A stretch of DNA of 64,000 nucleotides. It comes from Niabella beijingensis. Lineage in GTDB: Bacteria; Bacteroidota; Bacteroidia; Chitinophagales; Chitinophagaceae. A program made the position numbers and the translations under genes. The stretch covers positions 1,674,001 through 1,738,000 of the forward strand of contig NZ_JAIQDI010000002.1 in NCBI RefSeq assembly GCF_020034665.1. The letters run 5' to 3'. Position 1 is the stretch's first letter. The number at the start of each line of letters is the position of its first letter. The notes beneath the pieces were generated by a model. It had not been told where the DNA came from. It saw only the letters and a program-made list of their open reading frames with translations, and ran no database searches. Shown here one piece after another: positions 25,867-34,792 of the stretch.

Positions 25867-26436
25867 TCATTTTTTCAATGATCCAAGGTGTTGATACCTG
25901 TTTATGAGCAAACCGGTGGGCGTTGTCTTTGAATCTATAAAAGCAAGTTCGCGGGCATCAATGCCGTTTGCCAATAAACGTTTACCACTGCCCAGCAGAA
26001 CCGGGTAAGTGATGAGTACCACTTCATCTGCCAGTCCCTGGTCGAGCAATACAGAGGTTAACGTTGAACTTCCCACAACAATCAGATCGGGGCCGTCCGT
26101 TGATTTGAGATCACGGATCGCAGCTACTACTTCTCCTCTCAGTCCTTTTACCGGTCCCCATTCCAGGCTCTCGGGCCGGTGGGTGACAATGTATTTTGTT
26201 GCGGCATTTATAGCATTGGCCATTGGAAAATCCCCGGCATTGGGCCAAAAGCCGCTAAATATATCGTAGGTGTGGCGGGCAAGCAGCAGGTCGAAATCCG
26301 GACCATAGGCCTCCAGGAGGGCCGCTGCCCCCGCCGGGCTTCGGTAAGGTGTTGTCCACGCACCATAAGTGTAGTCTCCGTCATGCTCGATTACGCCATC
26401 CAGCGAGATGTGTTCAAAAATCCGGATCTTTCTCAT
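25867..26436 (-). CDS. Dihydrofolate reductase family protein (RibD C-terminal type)
   Basis: 189 residues with the DHFR/RibD-C pattern: KIRIFEHISLDGVIEHDG at the N terminus, DLLLARHTYDIFSGFWP, TKYIVTHRPESLEW, and the C-terminal GPDLIVVGSSTLTSVLLDQGLADEVVLITYPVLLGSGKRLL. These stand-alone proteins bind NADPH and are called DHFR-like; few have real folate activity. It is monocistronic with its own promoter box about 24 bases upstream. Confidence 0.9.
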   Translation of the reverse strand: MRKIRIFEHISLDGVIEHDGDYTYGAWTTPYRSPAGAAALLEAYGPDFDLLLARHTYDIFSGFWPNAGDFPMANAINAATKYIVTHRPESLEWGPVKGLRGEVVAAIRDLKSTDGPDLIVVGSSTLTSVLLDQGLADEVVLITYPVLLGSGKRLLANGIDARELAFIDSKTTPTGLLINRYQHLGSLKK

Positions 26437-26459
26437 TTTATTTCTTTTTAATTATTGTT

Positions 26460-26467
26460 CAAAGTTA
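26460..26467 (-). promoter_or_regulatory. Bacteroidota -7 promoter element (TAACTTTG on the minus strand)
   Basis: TAACTTTG on the minus strand fits TAnnTTTG, 23 bases before the DHFR-like start codon. No clear -33 element. Confidence 0.5.
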
Positions 26468-26624
26468 AAAAGGATGAGGACCTCCGGTAAGGTGCGATCA
26501 TGACAACATAAGGGTGTTTTTAGCCCGGCACGGGAAGCCGCGACAATGGGGCCATGATCACGCCCGCGCATAAAACAGGTGGTAAAGACTGCGTATAAAA
26601 AGGTAAATGCCCAGGCATCCGCCC

Positions 26625-28220
26625 CTATTCCTTCCCCACTTTTACGATTTTGGAGTAGGTTACGGTACCATCAAGATCCTGCTGGGCTACCCGGATAAAA
26701 GCGATGCTGCCTTGTTCTTCTCTTAACGCTGCATTTTGTTTGCCGCAGGAAAGACCAAATGCAACAGTTGCAAGGATCGTTAACAATAAGGCCGTTCTTC
26801 GTCGCCCCGCCGGTAATAACAGCAGGCTTAATAAGCCTATTGCAGATAAAGCAATGCCGTTACCGGTATAGCTATAATTTAATGGTTGGCTGGCATTGCC
26901 GGAGATGGCTTTTGATGGAATCGTGCTGATCGGCTTCCAGGTATTACCATCTAATGAGCCCTGCACTATAAAGAAATCTACGTTTTTCTCCGAAAGCGTT
27001 TGCCAGTTTACTTCCAGTGTGCTATTGGTATACCGGGCGCTGATGCTGCCAAACACCACCGGCAAGACCTGGGCATAGCACACTCCATTATCGGTAGCAT
27101 CCCCCGCGATCGTCCATCCCAGTCCGCCGGATGCGGTGGCGTTCATGAGTTTTTGACGGCCATTAGCGGCCGCCGCATCGGAATAAAGCATGTCTGCCTG
27201 CCTTTCAAAATTTACGCCCGTGCTGGTGCTGGTATTCGCAGCCCATCCGTTGAGGGTATTGGTGTAGTTCACACAGCTCATGCCTGAGTTCTCAAACATA
27301 AAGGTTGCCAGTTGCAGCGATGGCAGTGCCCAATGCCCCAGGTTTTGGTTAAAACTGGTGGCACGCCAGAACATCGCGGACATATCAGTAACTGCAGCCG
27401 TATTAAAATTCAGCGGCTGGTTAAAGCTGCTGGCATTGGAAAGCATGTTGGCCATATTAGTGACCTTAGCAGTATTGAAATTCAGCGGCTGGTTAAAACT
27501 GGTGGCGCCGAGAAACATGTAGTTCATATTGGTAACTGCAGCGGTATTGAAATTGAGCGGCTGATTGAATTTAGCAGCGTAGGAAAACATTTGTGCCATA
27601 TTTGTGACATTCGCTGTATTAAAGTTCAGCGGTTGATTAAAGTTGGCAGCATTGGCAAACATTCCCTGCATATTGGTAATGGTGGCGGTATTAAAATTGA
27701 GCGGTTGGTTAAATTTAACGGCGTTGAAGAACATAAATTGCAGGTCTGCTACCCCCGTAAGATCCGGGCTATCGGCTGTGGGAATGGTTTCTAAATTAAC
27801 ACAGGTGCTAAATGCCCTGTCAAATGTGGTCCAGTGGGTATTGCCCCATTGGGTTACCGCTACCAGGGCCTTCACAGACGATTCTACATCTGTATTGCCA
27901 CAATAGAATCTTGAAAAGTTGCCGGTGCCCTTATGTGCCTTTACCCGGTAGATGGTGCCGGCGGCAGGAAAATTAATGGTTGTAAACCCATTGCCGGTCA
28001 GGGCCCCCTGAACGGCAGGATTGTTCTTCTGTTCCCACTCAATAGAATATCCGGCACCCTGTCCCGGGAACTGGATAGACGCGGTACCGGCCGGGAGCTT
28101 GCTTAAGTCCCATTCCGTTATAAACCAGTCTGCCGGAGCCTGGGCACTTGCCGGTAATACGGCGGTTAAGAATAGAACGAAAAAGAGTACATGCGCTAGT
28201 GTTTGTTTTGTTGACTTCAT
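26625..28220 (-). CDS. BspA-type DUF285 repeat surface protein
   Basis: 531 residues. A signal peptide (cleavage near ASAQAP) is followed by five perfect 24-residue repeats of the form FNQPLNFNTAxVTNMxxMF, plus partial units, the DUF285/BspA pattern that forms a leucine-rich-like solenoid on cell surfaces. After the repeats comes a segment typical of Bacteroidota secreted proteins before a sorting domain (LEVNWQTLSEKNVDFFIVQGSLDGNTW), then two hydrophobic helices (IALSAIGLLSLLLLP; RRRTALLLTILATVAFGLSC) and a final VAQQDLDGTVTYSKIVKV. It probably mediates adhesion or binding. The helical insert is unusual. Confidence 0.85.
   Translation of the reverse strand: MKSTKQTLAHVLFFVLFLTAVLPASAQAPADWFITEWDLSKLPAGTASIQFPGQGAGYSIEWEQKNNPAVQGALTGNGFTTINFPAAGTIYRVKAHKGTGNFSRFYCGNTDVESSVKALVAVTQWGNTHWTTFDRAFSTCVNLETIPTADSPDLTGVADLQFMFFNAVKFNQPLNFNTATITNMQGMFANAANFNQPLNFNTANVTNMAQMFSYAAKFNQPLNFNTAAVTNMNYMFLGATSFNQPLNFNTAKVTNMANMLSNASSFNQPLNFNTAAVTDMSAMFWRATSFNQNLGHWALPSLQLATFMFENSGMSCVNYTNTLNGWAANTSTSTGVNFERQADMLYSDAAAANGRQKLMNATASGGLGWTIAGDATDNGVCYAQVLPVVFGSISARYTNSTLEVNWQTLSEKNVDFFIVQGSLDGNTWKPISTIPSKAISGNASQPLNYSYTGNGIALSAIGLLSLLLLPAGRRRTALLLTILATVAFGLSCGKQNAALREEQGSIAFIRVAQQDLDGTVTYSKIVKVGKE
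27345..27715 (-). repeat. Tandem 72-bp repeats inside the BspA-type gene
   Basis: Five units of exactly 72 bp, each coding for a 24-residue FNQPLNFNTA unit; unit starts recur as GGYTGRTTRAA near 27416, 27488, 27560, 27632 and 27704 on the plus strand. The units differ at many third positions, so the array is old, not a recent expansion. Confidence 0.85.
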
Positions 28221-28251
28221 GAACAAAGTTTTAAAATAGAGGATAAGACAA

Positions 28252-28452
28252 TCAAAAATAGGGGTTGTTTTCTATAAAATTTTGAAAGGAGCATTTAGCA
28301 GGCTTTTCAGTAAAAACAAGTACACAGGCCATTAACAGGAAGTTCAGCGCAAAAGCGAAGGAAAGACCTCCCATTCCGGTATAGTGAATCCGGGGATAAA
28401 CAAGGGCAATAGTAATTAGTGCAATAAAAACGACACTAAAGATTTTTCTCAT
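28252..28452 (-). CDS. Small membrane protein, hypothetical
   Basis: 66 residues with two hydrophobic helices (FSVVFIALITIALVY and GLSFAFALNFLLMACVLVF) and a short Cys-containing tail (KPAKCSFQNFIENN). No family recognised. It lies just upstream of the BspA-type gene in the same direction (about 30 bases between), so co-transcription is possible. Confidence 0.5.
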   Translation of the reverse strand: MRKIFSVVFIALITIALVYPRIHYTGMGGLSFAFALNFLLMACVLVFTEKPAKCSFQNFIENNPYF

Positions 28453-28678
28453 CGATGACTTCCGTTTTGATGCAGCGAGCTCACATCACTGTTTTATATT
28501 TCTTAACCGGTAAATATAGCAACTATTTGTATTGAAATATACGATAGTGCCCACAGCGGTCTTCTGACCTGTTAACAGAAAATATCACCCATTAAGGCAG
28601 CAATTAGTTGTTTGTAATGAGCGATCTGCGGGAAACACGGCTATCGGAGCGGCGTGAGAGTATGTCGGGTAATCAGCA

Positions 28679-29461
28679 TTACCACATCAGGTCTTCAAGT
28701 GATTTGGCGCCGGCCAGATTAAGATTGGTCAGGTTGCAATACAGGCAGTAAAATGCCTTTAATTTATCCAATCCCCTTATTTCTACTGAAGGAAGATGGT
28801 TTTTACTGGCATCGAAAAATACCAGGTCCGGAAAAACCGTGAGATCCAGGGCTGTTGCAATGTTGTTTGTACTAATATCCAGCCACTGAAGCCTGGGGCA
28901 CCTGGATATCCGAAACTCACTCATGTTATTATCATCAATCAATACCTTTTTCAGCCCGGGGTGATCATTTATTTCAAGCTTCGTAAAACGGTTATAACTC
29001 AGATCCAGGTCCTTTAGTTTTTTAAGCGCCGAAAGATCGATAGTTGTCAGATGGTTCTTGGTAAAACCAAGCAATTCCAGGTTTACACAACCTTTAAGAT
29101 TGACGGATTCGATATCCCCGTCCAGCAGATACAACGAGGTAAGACTTGTCATCCCCTCGAGATCCACCTGTTTTATTTTATTCTGAAAAGTTCCGAATTC
29201 CACCAGATTGGTAAAGCTTTTGATGCCTTCCAGGGAAGTAAACGGTAGGGCTTCCAGATATAGTTTAGTAACCTTTTTAGCCTCGGATACCTGGATTTCA
29301 CCATCTCCGTTGATATCCACCTTATTTTGAATGAGCGCATTTTTGAAATTGGGATCAGGAATTTTTACTACCTGGCCCGTTAAAGCAGCGTTCAGTACTA
29401 TCAACAGCCAGGCTGTCATGCATATTTTCAGAACCATAAGGATAGATTTGTTCGGTATCAT
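28679..29461 (-). CDS. Secreted leucine-rich repeat protein
   Basis: 260 residues. A hydrophobic N-terminal segment is followed by DPNFKNALIQNKVDINGDGEIQVSEA, an EF-hand/dockerin-like DxNxDGxI calcium loop often seen before LRRs in Bacteroidota surface proteins, then about eight LRR-type repeats (LTSLYLLDGDIESVNLKGC, LKDLDLSYNRFTKLEI, LQWLDISTNNIATALDL). The protein stops abruptly in the last repeat (AKSLEDLMW) without a sorting domain, so the C terminus may be lost. Its ATG overlaps the previous gene's stop by 4 bases, an operon with the carboxypeptidase-regulatory-like gene. Confidence 0.75.
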   Translation of the reverse strand: MIPNKSILMVLKICMTAWLLIVLNAALTGQVVKIPDPNFKNALIQNKVDINGDGEIQVSEAKKVTKLYLEALPFTSLEGIKSFTNLVEFGTFQNKIKQVDLEGMTSLTSLYLLDGDIESVNLKGCVNLELLGFTKNHLTTIDLSALKKLKDLDLSYNRFTKLEINDHPGLKKVLIDDNNMSEFRISRCPRLQWLDISTNNIATALDLTVFPDLVFFDASKNHLPSVEIRGLDKLKAFYCLYCNLTNLNLAGAKSLEDLMW

Positions 29462-30054
29462 AATTTAACAGTTACGATCTCGCCGTCTTTTGTAATTTCC
29501 ACAAAGGCTTTTTCCAGATCATTGGTTTCATAAAATAATTTAAACTCTTCGTAAATCGGTTCCCGGTAATGTGAAATCGTTTGGCCCATAACATTAAACG
29601 TATATGTATCAGACTCCCCTACCTGGTTCAGCATTTTTTTCATGCGCTGCTGTCTTACCATCGTCTGCAAATAATACCTTCCCGGTTTCAAATTTCTAAA
29701 TGAAAATGCCCCGTCTTTATCCCCGGCTTTGGCAAGAATGCGATAAGAATAGGCTTCCGGCGACATTACTGCGAATGTTTTGCCTTTTCTGTTCTTCTTC
29801 TGTAACTCATACCATTCATTAAAATAAGGTGTACAGGGAAAAAGTGTCACCTCAATTCCCAGGTAGGTGTTATCGGGTCTTTTTTTGAGTTTTTTGACTA
29901 CACCGTTTATTGTACTGGTACCCGGTTCCAGCATACTCCTGGCTTCGGTCTCATTAAAAGTGCTGCTGGGGAGAACAGGTTTCGGATCATCCTGTGCTGA
30001 TACGGGGACACAATAAAAAATAAAAAGCGACAGAAATATACATGTCTGCTTCAT
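29458..30054 (-). CDS. Secreted protein with carboxypeptidase-regulatory-like fold, hypothetical
   Basis: 198 residues, signal peptide (MKQTCIFLSLFIFYCVPVSAQ). The middle shows a prealbumin-like segment: NGVVKKLKKRPDNTYLGIEVTLFPCTPY ... DKDGAFSFRNLKPGRYYLQTMV, the usual G-x-F-x-F-x-x-L-x-P-G-x-Y of transthyretin-like domains. The role is unknown; it may be an extracellular binding domain. It overlaps the LRR gene by ATGA on the same strand and has a promoter box about 21 bases upstream. Confidence 0.65.
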   Translation of the reverse strand: MKQTCIFLSLFIFYCVPVSAQDDPKPVLPSSTFNETEARSMLEPGTSTINGVVKKLKKRPDNTYLGIEVTLFPCTPYFNEWYELQKKNRKGKTFAVMSPEAYSYRILAKAGDKDGAFSFRNLKPGRYYLQTMVRQQRMKKMLNQVGESDTYTFNVMGQTISHYREPIYEEFKLFYETNDLEKAFVEITKDGEIVTVKL

Positions 30055-30074
30055 AAGCTATATCTTTTAACAAT

Positions 30075-30082
30075 CAAATTTA
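30075..30082 (-). promoter_or_regulatory. Bacteroidota -7 promoter element (TAAATTTG, minus strand)
   Basis: TAAATTTG on the minus strand, 20 bases before the start of the gene ending at 30054. The 345-base gap up to 30399 otherwise shows no gene. Confidence 0.5.
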
Positions 30083-30399
30083 CCTGATTCTATATCCGAA
30101 AAATATACCGAAAAGCAGGTATTTTACCGGTTGGTGGTTGTATACTCTTTTTATCAAATAATGATATTTCTTAGATGGCCGGGCACGGCAAATCCGCTTC
30201 TCCCCCGGGTTTTGCCTCAACATATACTATATTCTGTCATGGAGGGAAGGTTTTGGCTAAATATTTTTAGTAAAAGTTGAAATAATCAGTAATTTTATCC
30301 CTTTGAAAATCAGAATATCTAAAGCAGATCTGTTATCGCCGGAAACTCTATTCAAAATAATAAATACGCTCCGTTTCTTTATATCAAAACAAAGCCTTT

Positions 30400-31680
30400 A
30401 TGAACTGCATCTCTGACCATCCCGTAGAAAAGTCTGTTTCCAAACTGATCCTTCTGCTCGTATTCATTGGTATATTTTCTTTTAGCACCCATGCCCAAAC
30501 AACTCGTGATTAGCTTACCCGTTTGTTAAATGAGGAATATCACCGATCAGGATTTCCCGGCTTTAGTGTAGCTATTATAAATAAGGACAGCATTCTGTAT
30601 GAACATGCTTTCGGGTTTGCAGATATTGAGAAGAAAATACCGTATAGCACCAACACGTTGCAGCCGATCGCTTCCATAAGTAAATTATTCATAGGCATGG
30701 CAGTGATGAAGGCTGTAGAACAGGGGTTGTTTACGCTGGAGACCAGCATCGATGATATTTTACCGTTTAAAGTGGCTGCTCCATATATGCAGGAAATGCC
30801 GGTTCGCATAAAACATTTGGTCACGCATACGTCTGGGATAACAGATAATCAGGACATCTATAAAAAAACATACATTTATACACCTCCTGCAGAGAAGGAT
30901 AACGCGCTCTATAAATTAATTATATCTAAAGGTTATGGTGCAACAGGAACAGATACCAGCCTGGCCTTGTTTCTAAAGAATTACCTGGCGGCAGATGGCC
31001 ATTTTTATAATAAAAAGAATTTCAATAAGGCTGCACCCGGTAAACGATACGACTATTCCAATATTGCTTCCGACCTTGCGGCTTACCTGGTAGAGGTAAA
31101 GTCGGGACTTTCTTTTGCAGCCTATACGGAAAAATATATTTTAAATCCGCTGCAAATGAATCATTCAGGATGGTTTAGAACAGCAGTAGACCCAAGCAAC
31201 ATCGCTACTTTATATACCGGATTAAAAGCGGCTTATCCATCCTACGGTTCCGTTTGTTATCCTGACGGAGGACTTATTTCCTCCTGTCACGATTTAAGTA
31301 TCTTTCTTAAGGAAAATATTGCGGGGTATGAAGGCAAAGGAACACTCCTGACACCTGCGTCATTTTCCACGATGATGCAACCCGCTTTTTCCGCAACTTA
31401 TACACCAAAAGATATCGATCCTAATGAGCCCAATATCGGCGTATTTTATACAATAAAAAAGAATGGAATTATTGGTCACAGCGGCAGCGATGGCGGTGTT
31501 ACATCATTCCTTTTCTTTAACGCGGAAAAAGGATTCGGCATGCTCTTTATTGCCAATACAGAACTGGAAGGACTAAATGGGATTAATAAAAACCTGTTAT
31601 CCGATTTTCAAAAAATATGGAATATAATGGGACAGTATGGAGGCAAAATGCAAGCAACAGCTCGTGGGCGGCTCCCATAG
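30400..31680 (+). pseudogene. Serine hydrolase (beta-lactamase/Pfam00144 type) with in-frame TAG after the signal peptide
   Basis: Read from the ATG at 30400, codons 1-37 code for a signal peptide (SKLILLLVFIGIFSFSTHAQTTRD), codon 38 is TAG (30511-30513), and the same frame continues without further interruption for a full class C-like serine hydrolase. Catalytic residues are intact: Ser92-x-x-Lys (SISK), Tyr-x-Asn (YDYSN) and HSGSDGG in place of KTG. The downstream part could start only at a TTG (30523) and would then lack export. Either a recent nonsense mutation, a sequencing error or stop readthrough. Such enzymes hydrolyse beta-lactams, D-peptides or esters. Confidence 0.8.
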
Positions 31681-31759
31681 CGATCTGCGGCAGCTATTTT
31701 TCTCCGGTTAGGCCGGTTCTTCCATAAGACACCGTACCCATTTGTGTTGATCCTGGTTT

Positions 31760-32734
31760 TTATCGCGTGGCCCTGTTCTCTTCTTCAGAAACAGTGGTCT
31801 TTTTGTTATTTTGATTGGTTTTGCCTAAGGAGTAGCTGATCGTGATCTGCAACCGCTGAGCACCCCACCAGTGAGAAAATTGATTGTTGATGATTTCCTT
31901 ATACCTGAAAATGAGCTGCTGGTAGTAGGTATCAAAGATATCGGTAAACGCGAGCTTGGTATTGAGCTTGTTTGCAAACCACCCTTTTTGCAGTGCAAGA
32001 TCCACATTATACATGGGTTTAATAATATACAGGCTGTTGCCGGAGCGGGATTCGTAATTGGCAAAAACAGTGGCGGAAAAATTGTTCTTAAACGTAAACG
32101 TCTGGTTCAGTTTTAAAACATAATTATAAATACCGGGACTGTATACCTTACCCAGGTAAGGGCGTTGTTCTTTATTATAATACCCCATGGCCTGCAGGTT
32201 GACCTGCCATAATTTGCTGATCGTAAAAGGTGCAACGATTGACACATGGGCAAATTTGCGATAAGGCAGGTTGGTGCCCAAAAAAGCCATTTCGTTGGTG
32301 ACTGTATCGTACATCGGGTATCTGGTGATTACATCCGATTCCTTACCTGCATTGAGCTCAAACAGGTACGATCTGAAACGATAGTTGATTTTAAACTGGC
32401 TGGTAGTGGAAGGATCAAGATAGGGGTTGCCGATCCAGTAGTTCAAAGCGCTTAAGTAGAACCGGAAGGGATTTAGCTGGCTGAACGGAGGCCGGGTGAT
32501 GCGCCGGGTATAAGAAAAAGAAAGATCCTGCCGTTTGTCGATGGGATAACTGACGGTGGCGGAAGGCAACCATTTTATATAAGATTTCCGTACCCGCGAA
32601 GCGGTGGTAACCGAGTTGGCAAGCGATCCCGTATGCTCTCCCCTGAGGCCGGCATTTACCTGGATCCTTCCGATTTTCCCGGTTGCAGCCAGATAAGCGG
32701 CGCTTATATCTTCGTAATAAATAAAAAGATTACA
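31760..32734 (-). pseudogene. C-terminal remnant of an outer-membrane beta-barrel (OMP_b-brl_3, TonB receptor type)
   Basis: About 324 residues of the C-terminal half of a Bacteroidota outer-membrane barrel: FIYYEDISAAYLAATGKIGRIQ, VNAGLRGEHTGS, SYTRRITRPPFSQLNPF, YNVDLALQKGWFANKLNTKLAFTDIFDT and the final ITISYSLGK. Homologues usually have 700-800 residues with a signal peptide, CarboxypepD-reg and plug domain; none of these exist here. The frame opens from an in-frame TGA exactly where the truncated regulator gene stops. No start codon or promoter suits it, so it is a gene fragment. Confidence 0.85.
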
Positions 32735-33479
32735 TCATATACAGTTTTTCTTCCAGGACAATTTTTTCCAGTTTCCGGATCAGTTGGCCGGCCTGTTCTT
32801 CCGGGATCTTTTTATGCTGATATTTTTCGGACTTTTTTGCCAAAAGGCGATGCGCCTGGTTATTACGGAAGACCTCATAGATTTTTAAATAAGTCAATAC
32901 GGCAAGAGCAATGGCTCCTATAATACAAACAGGTCCTTTCATAATTCCGGAAAACCCGGTATAATAAATGATATTTCCGATGAGTATATAACCGAAATAG
33001 GATGCTTTCCCGAATTTGCTTTTATGCTTCCAGTAAAAAATACAGGTAACCGTCAGACTGGAAAACCAAACGGCATATACAAATTTTACAACATATTGTC
33101 TCCATATTTCAGCATACTGTTGCATTGGGAATATAAGCCCCGCTGCAATCAGTATGATAAAAGGCAGGTAGGAAACTTTCCAGTTTTTAAAAAAGATATG
33201 TTGTGGAAAAATACAGGACCGGGTATAAAAGAACAGCGTGGGGCCAATAAGTAAACAGGCACTCAACCCCATCTGGATATAACTCAGGGCCAGCTCCGGG
33301 TGAAAATAGCTGAATACCGCATCACCCAGCTTTACGGATAGCAGTAACAGCAGTATACCCAGCAGTAAATGATGCGTTACCCTGGATTTATTTAAAAACA
33401 GCAAATAGCTACCGAATAAAAATCCGTTTAACGTACTTAATCCGCTTATAAAATAAAACAACCCTTGTGACGCATTCAT
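32730..33479 (-). pseudogene. AraC-type membrane regulator lacking its HTH domain
   Basis: 249 residues: seven hydrophobic helices (residues about 5-200), then a charged linker, HKKIPEEQAGQLIRKLEKIVLEEKLYMM, and a stop. In this Bacteroidota family the linker of this form leads into an AraC-type HTH (LEEEKLYxxPxLxLxxLA...). Here the protein ends exactly at that point, so the about 100-residue DNA-binding domain is missing. The remnant of the barrel gene starts at the same place on the same strand; see finding on a deletion scar. Without the HTH it is unlikely to regulate transcription. Confidence 0.75.
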
Positions 33480-33689
33480 AGCATAGTTCTAATTAAAACC
33501 GGGAACAGAAATTAAAGATATCCAATATTATTTAATTATCATACAACTGACGGTCCGGGTTATAAGTTGCAATTGTTTATCGGCAGATAACATCAATCCG
33601 TTGCAAAAACCACCCCGGCTACAGGCCGGTTGGATCATGCTCGGATGAATCATCTGGCTTTTCTTATGTTTCTTCTGTAAAATTTTATG

Positions 33690-33697
33690 TAGGTTTG
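33690..33697 (+). promoter_or_regulatory. Bacteroidota -7 promoter element (TAGGTTTG)
   Basis: A perfect TAnnTTTG box 17 bases before the ATG of the class A beta-lactamase-like gene. The -33 region has only a partial match. Confidence 0.55.
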
Positions 33698-33714
33698 TCA
33701 AAACCCGTCTATTC

Positions 33715-34614
33715 ATGCTAAAATACATTCTGCTTGCGAGTGCGTTTTTTATATACACACTGGGTCATGCTCAAAAGGAAGATAAGAAACTAAAGGTGCT
33801 GATTGAAAAAGCGGTCAGTGGTTTCAATGGCGATATTGGAATATATGTACATCATTTGAAAAAGAACCGGTCGGTAGCCGTGAATGCGGATACTGTTTTT
33901 CCTACTGCCAGTATTGTAAAAGTGCCCATATTAGCGGGGATATTTACGAAAATTGCGCAGAAGGAATTAAAGTTATCGCAGGAGTTTGTGTATGATGCCA
34001 AACGCGTATACGGCGGTTCAGGGTTGATGCAGTTTTATAAGGACAGTGCCCGTACGGATCTGTCTACCATGATCTCATTAATGCTAACTTACAGCGATAA
34101 TGTGGCGTCCATCTGGCTGCAGGAGCTGGCAGGTGGCGGCGCGGCGATCAATACGATCATGGATCAGTTGAAGCTGCCTCATACAAAGGTGAACTCCCGC
34201 ACTGCAGGCCGCCAGGATATCTGGAAGAAATACGGCTGGGGGCAAACCACGCCCAGGGAAATGGCACAGCTTTTTACGTTGATCCGGCAGGGAAAGGTGG
34301 TGGATGCCCGGCACTCCGATAAAATGTACCGCTATTTAAAAAACCAGTTCTACAATGGCCGCTCCTTATCGCAGCTCCCGGCAACCGTAAGCACCATCTG
34401 CAAAACCGGATCAATTGATGATGCCCGCGGCGAAGTGGTGCTGGTAAACGCTCCGGGCGGCGATATCGCTTTTTGCATCCTCACAAAGAACAATAAGGAC
34501 CGGAGCTGGACGGATACCAACGAAGCAGAAGTATTGACCCGAAAGCTGGCAAATATTATCTGGAATTACTACGAGCCAAAACATCAATTCACCGCCTTTG
34601 AAAAAATAGATTAA
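33715..34614 (+). CDS. Class A beta-lactamase-like serine hydrolase
   Basis: 299 residues with a signal peptide (cleavage near LGHAQ). Ser66-I-V-Lys69 (TASIVKV), SDN at 127-129 (YSDNVAS) and Lys230-Thr-Gly (CKTGS) are all in the class A order. The omega loop reads GRQDIWKKYGWGQTTPREMA: the TTP-x-x-MA part is kept but the usual ExxLN with the deacylating Glu is not visible. It may therefore be a slow beta-lactamase, a penicillin-binding-like enzyme or another serine hydrolase. Periplasmic. The promoter is strong and no operon partner is seen. Confidence 0.8.
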   Translation: MLKYILLASAFFIYTLGHAQKEDKKLKVLIEKAVSGFNGDIGIYVHHLKKNRSVAVNADTVFPTASIVKVPILAGIFTKIAQKELKLSQEFVYDAKRVYGGSGLMQFYKDSARTDLSTMISLMLTYSDNVASIWLQELAGGGAAINTIMDQLKLPHTKVNSRTAGRQDIWKKYGWGQTTPREMAQLFTLIRQGKVVDARHSDKMYRYLKNQFYNGRSLSQLPATVSTICKTGSIDDARGEVVLVNAPGGDIAFCILTKNNKDRSWTDTNEAEVLTRKLANIIWNYYEPKHQFTAFEKID

Positions 34615-34644
34615 GCAGTGGTTTTGCCGCTCTTTCCTGTTAAT

Positions 34645-34683
34645 ATGCACAGATTGGCGAAACCATCCGCATCAATCTGCGGG
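34645..34683. repeat. CAGAT-type dispersed repeat, short copy
   Basis: TGCACAGATT then CATCCGCATCAATCTGCGG; the second part recurs as CATCCGCGTCAATCTGCGG at 38041-38059. Part of a family of degenerate intergenic repeats also seen at 37995-38060 and 42235-42390. Confidence 0.6.
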
Positions 34684-34769
34684 GAAAAATAATCAACCCT
34701 TAAAGGGGCTGTCTTAAATGCCCCGCTGTAATGTCGTTTTTACAATAGCAACCCCCGGGTTTTAAATAA

Positions 34770-34777
34770 TAGCTTTG
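34770..34777 (+). promoter_or_regulatory. Bacteroidota -7 promoter element (TAGCTTTG)
   Basis: A perfect TAnnTTTG box 15 bases before the ATG of the VOC gene; no clear -33 element. Confidence 0.55.
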
Positions 34778-34792
34778 TGAAAAATAAATACT

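Noticed and set aside
27345-27715. Regular 72-bp array as a possible CRISPR
   Set aside because: The units are inside a good reading frame, encode 24-residue BspA repeats and have no alternating spacer pattern.
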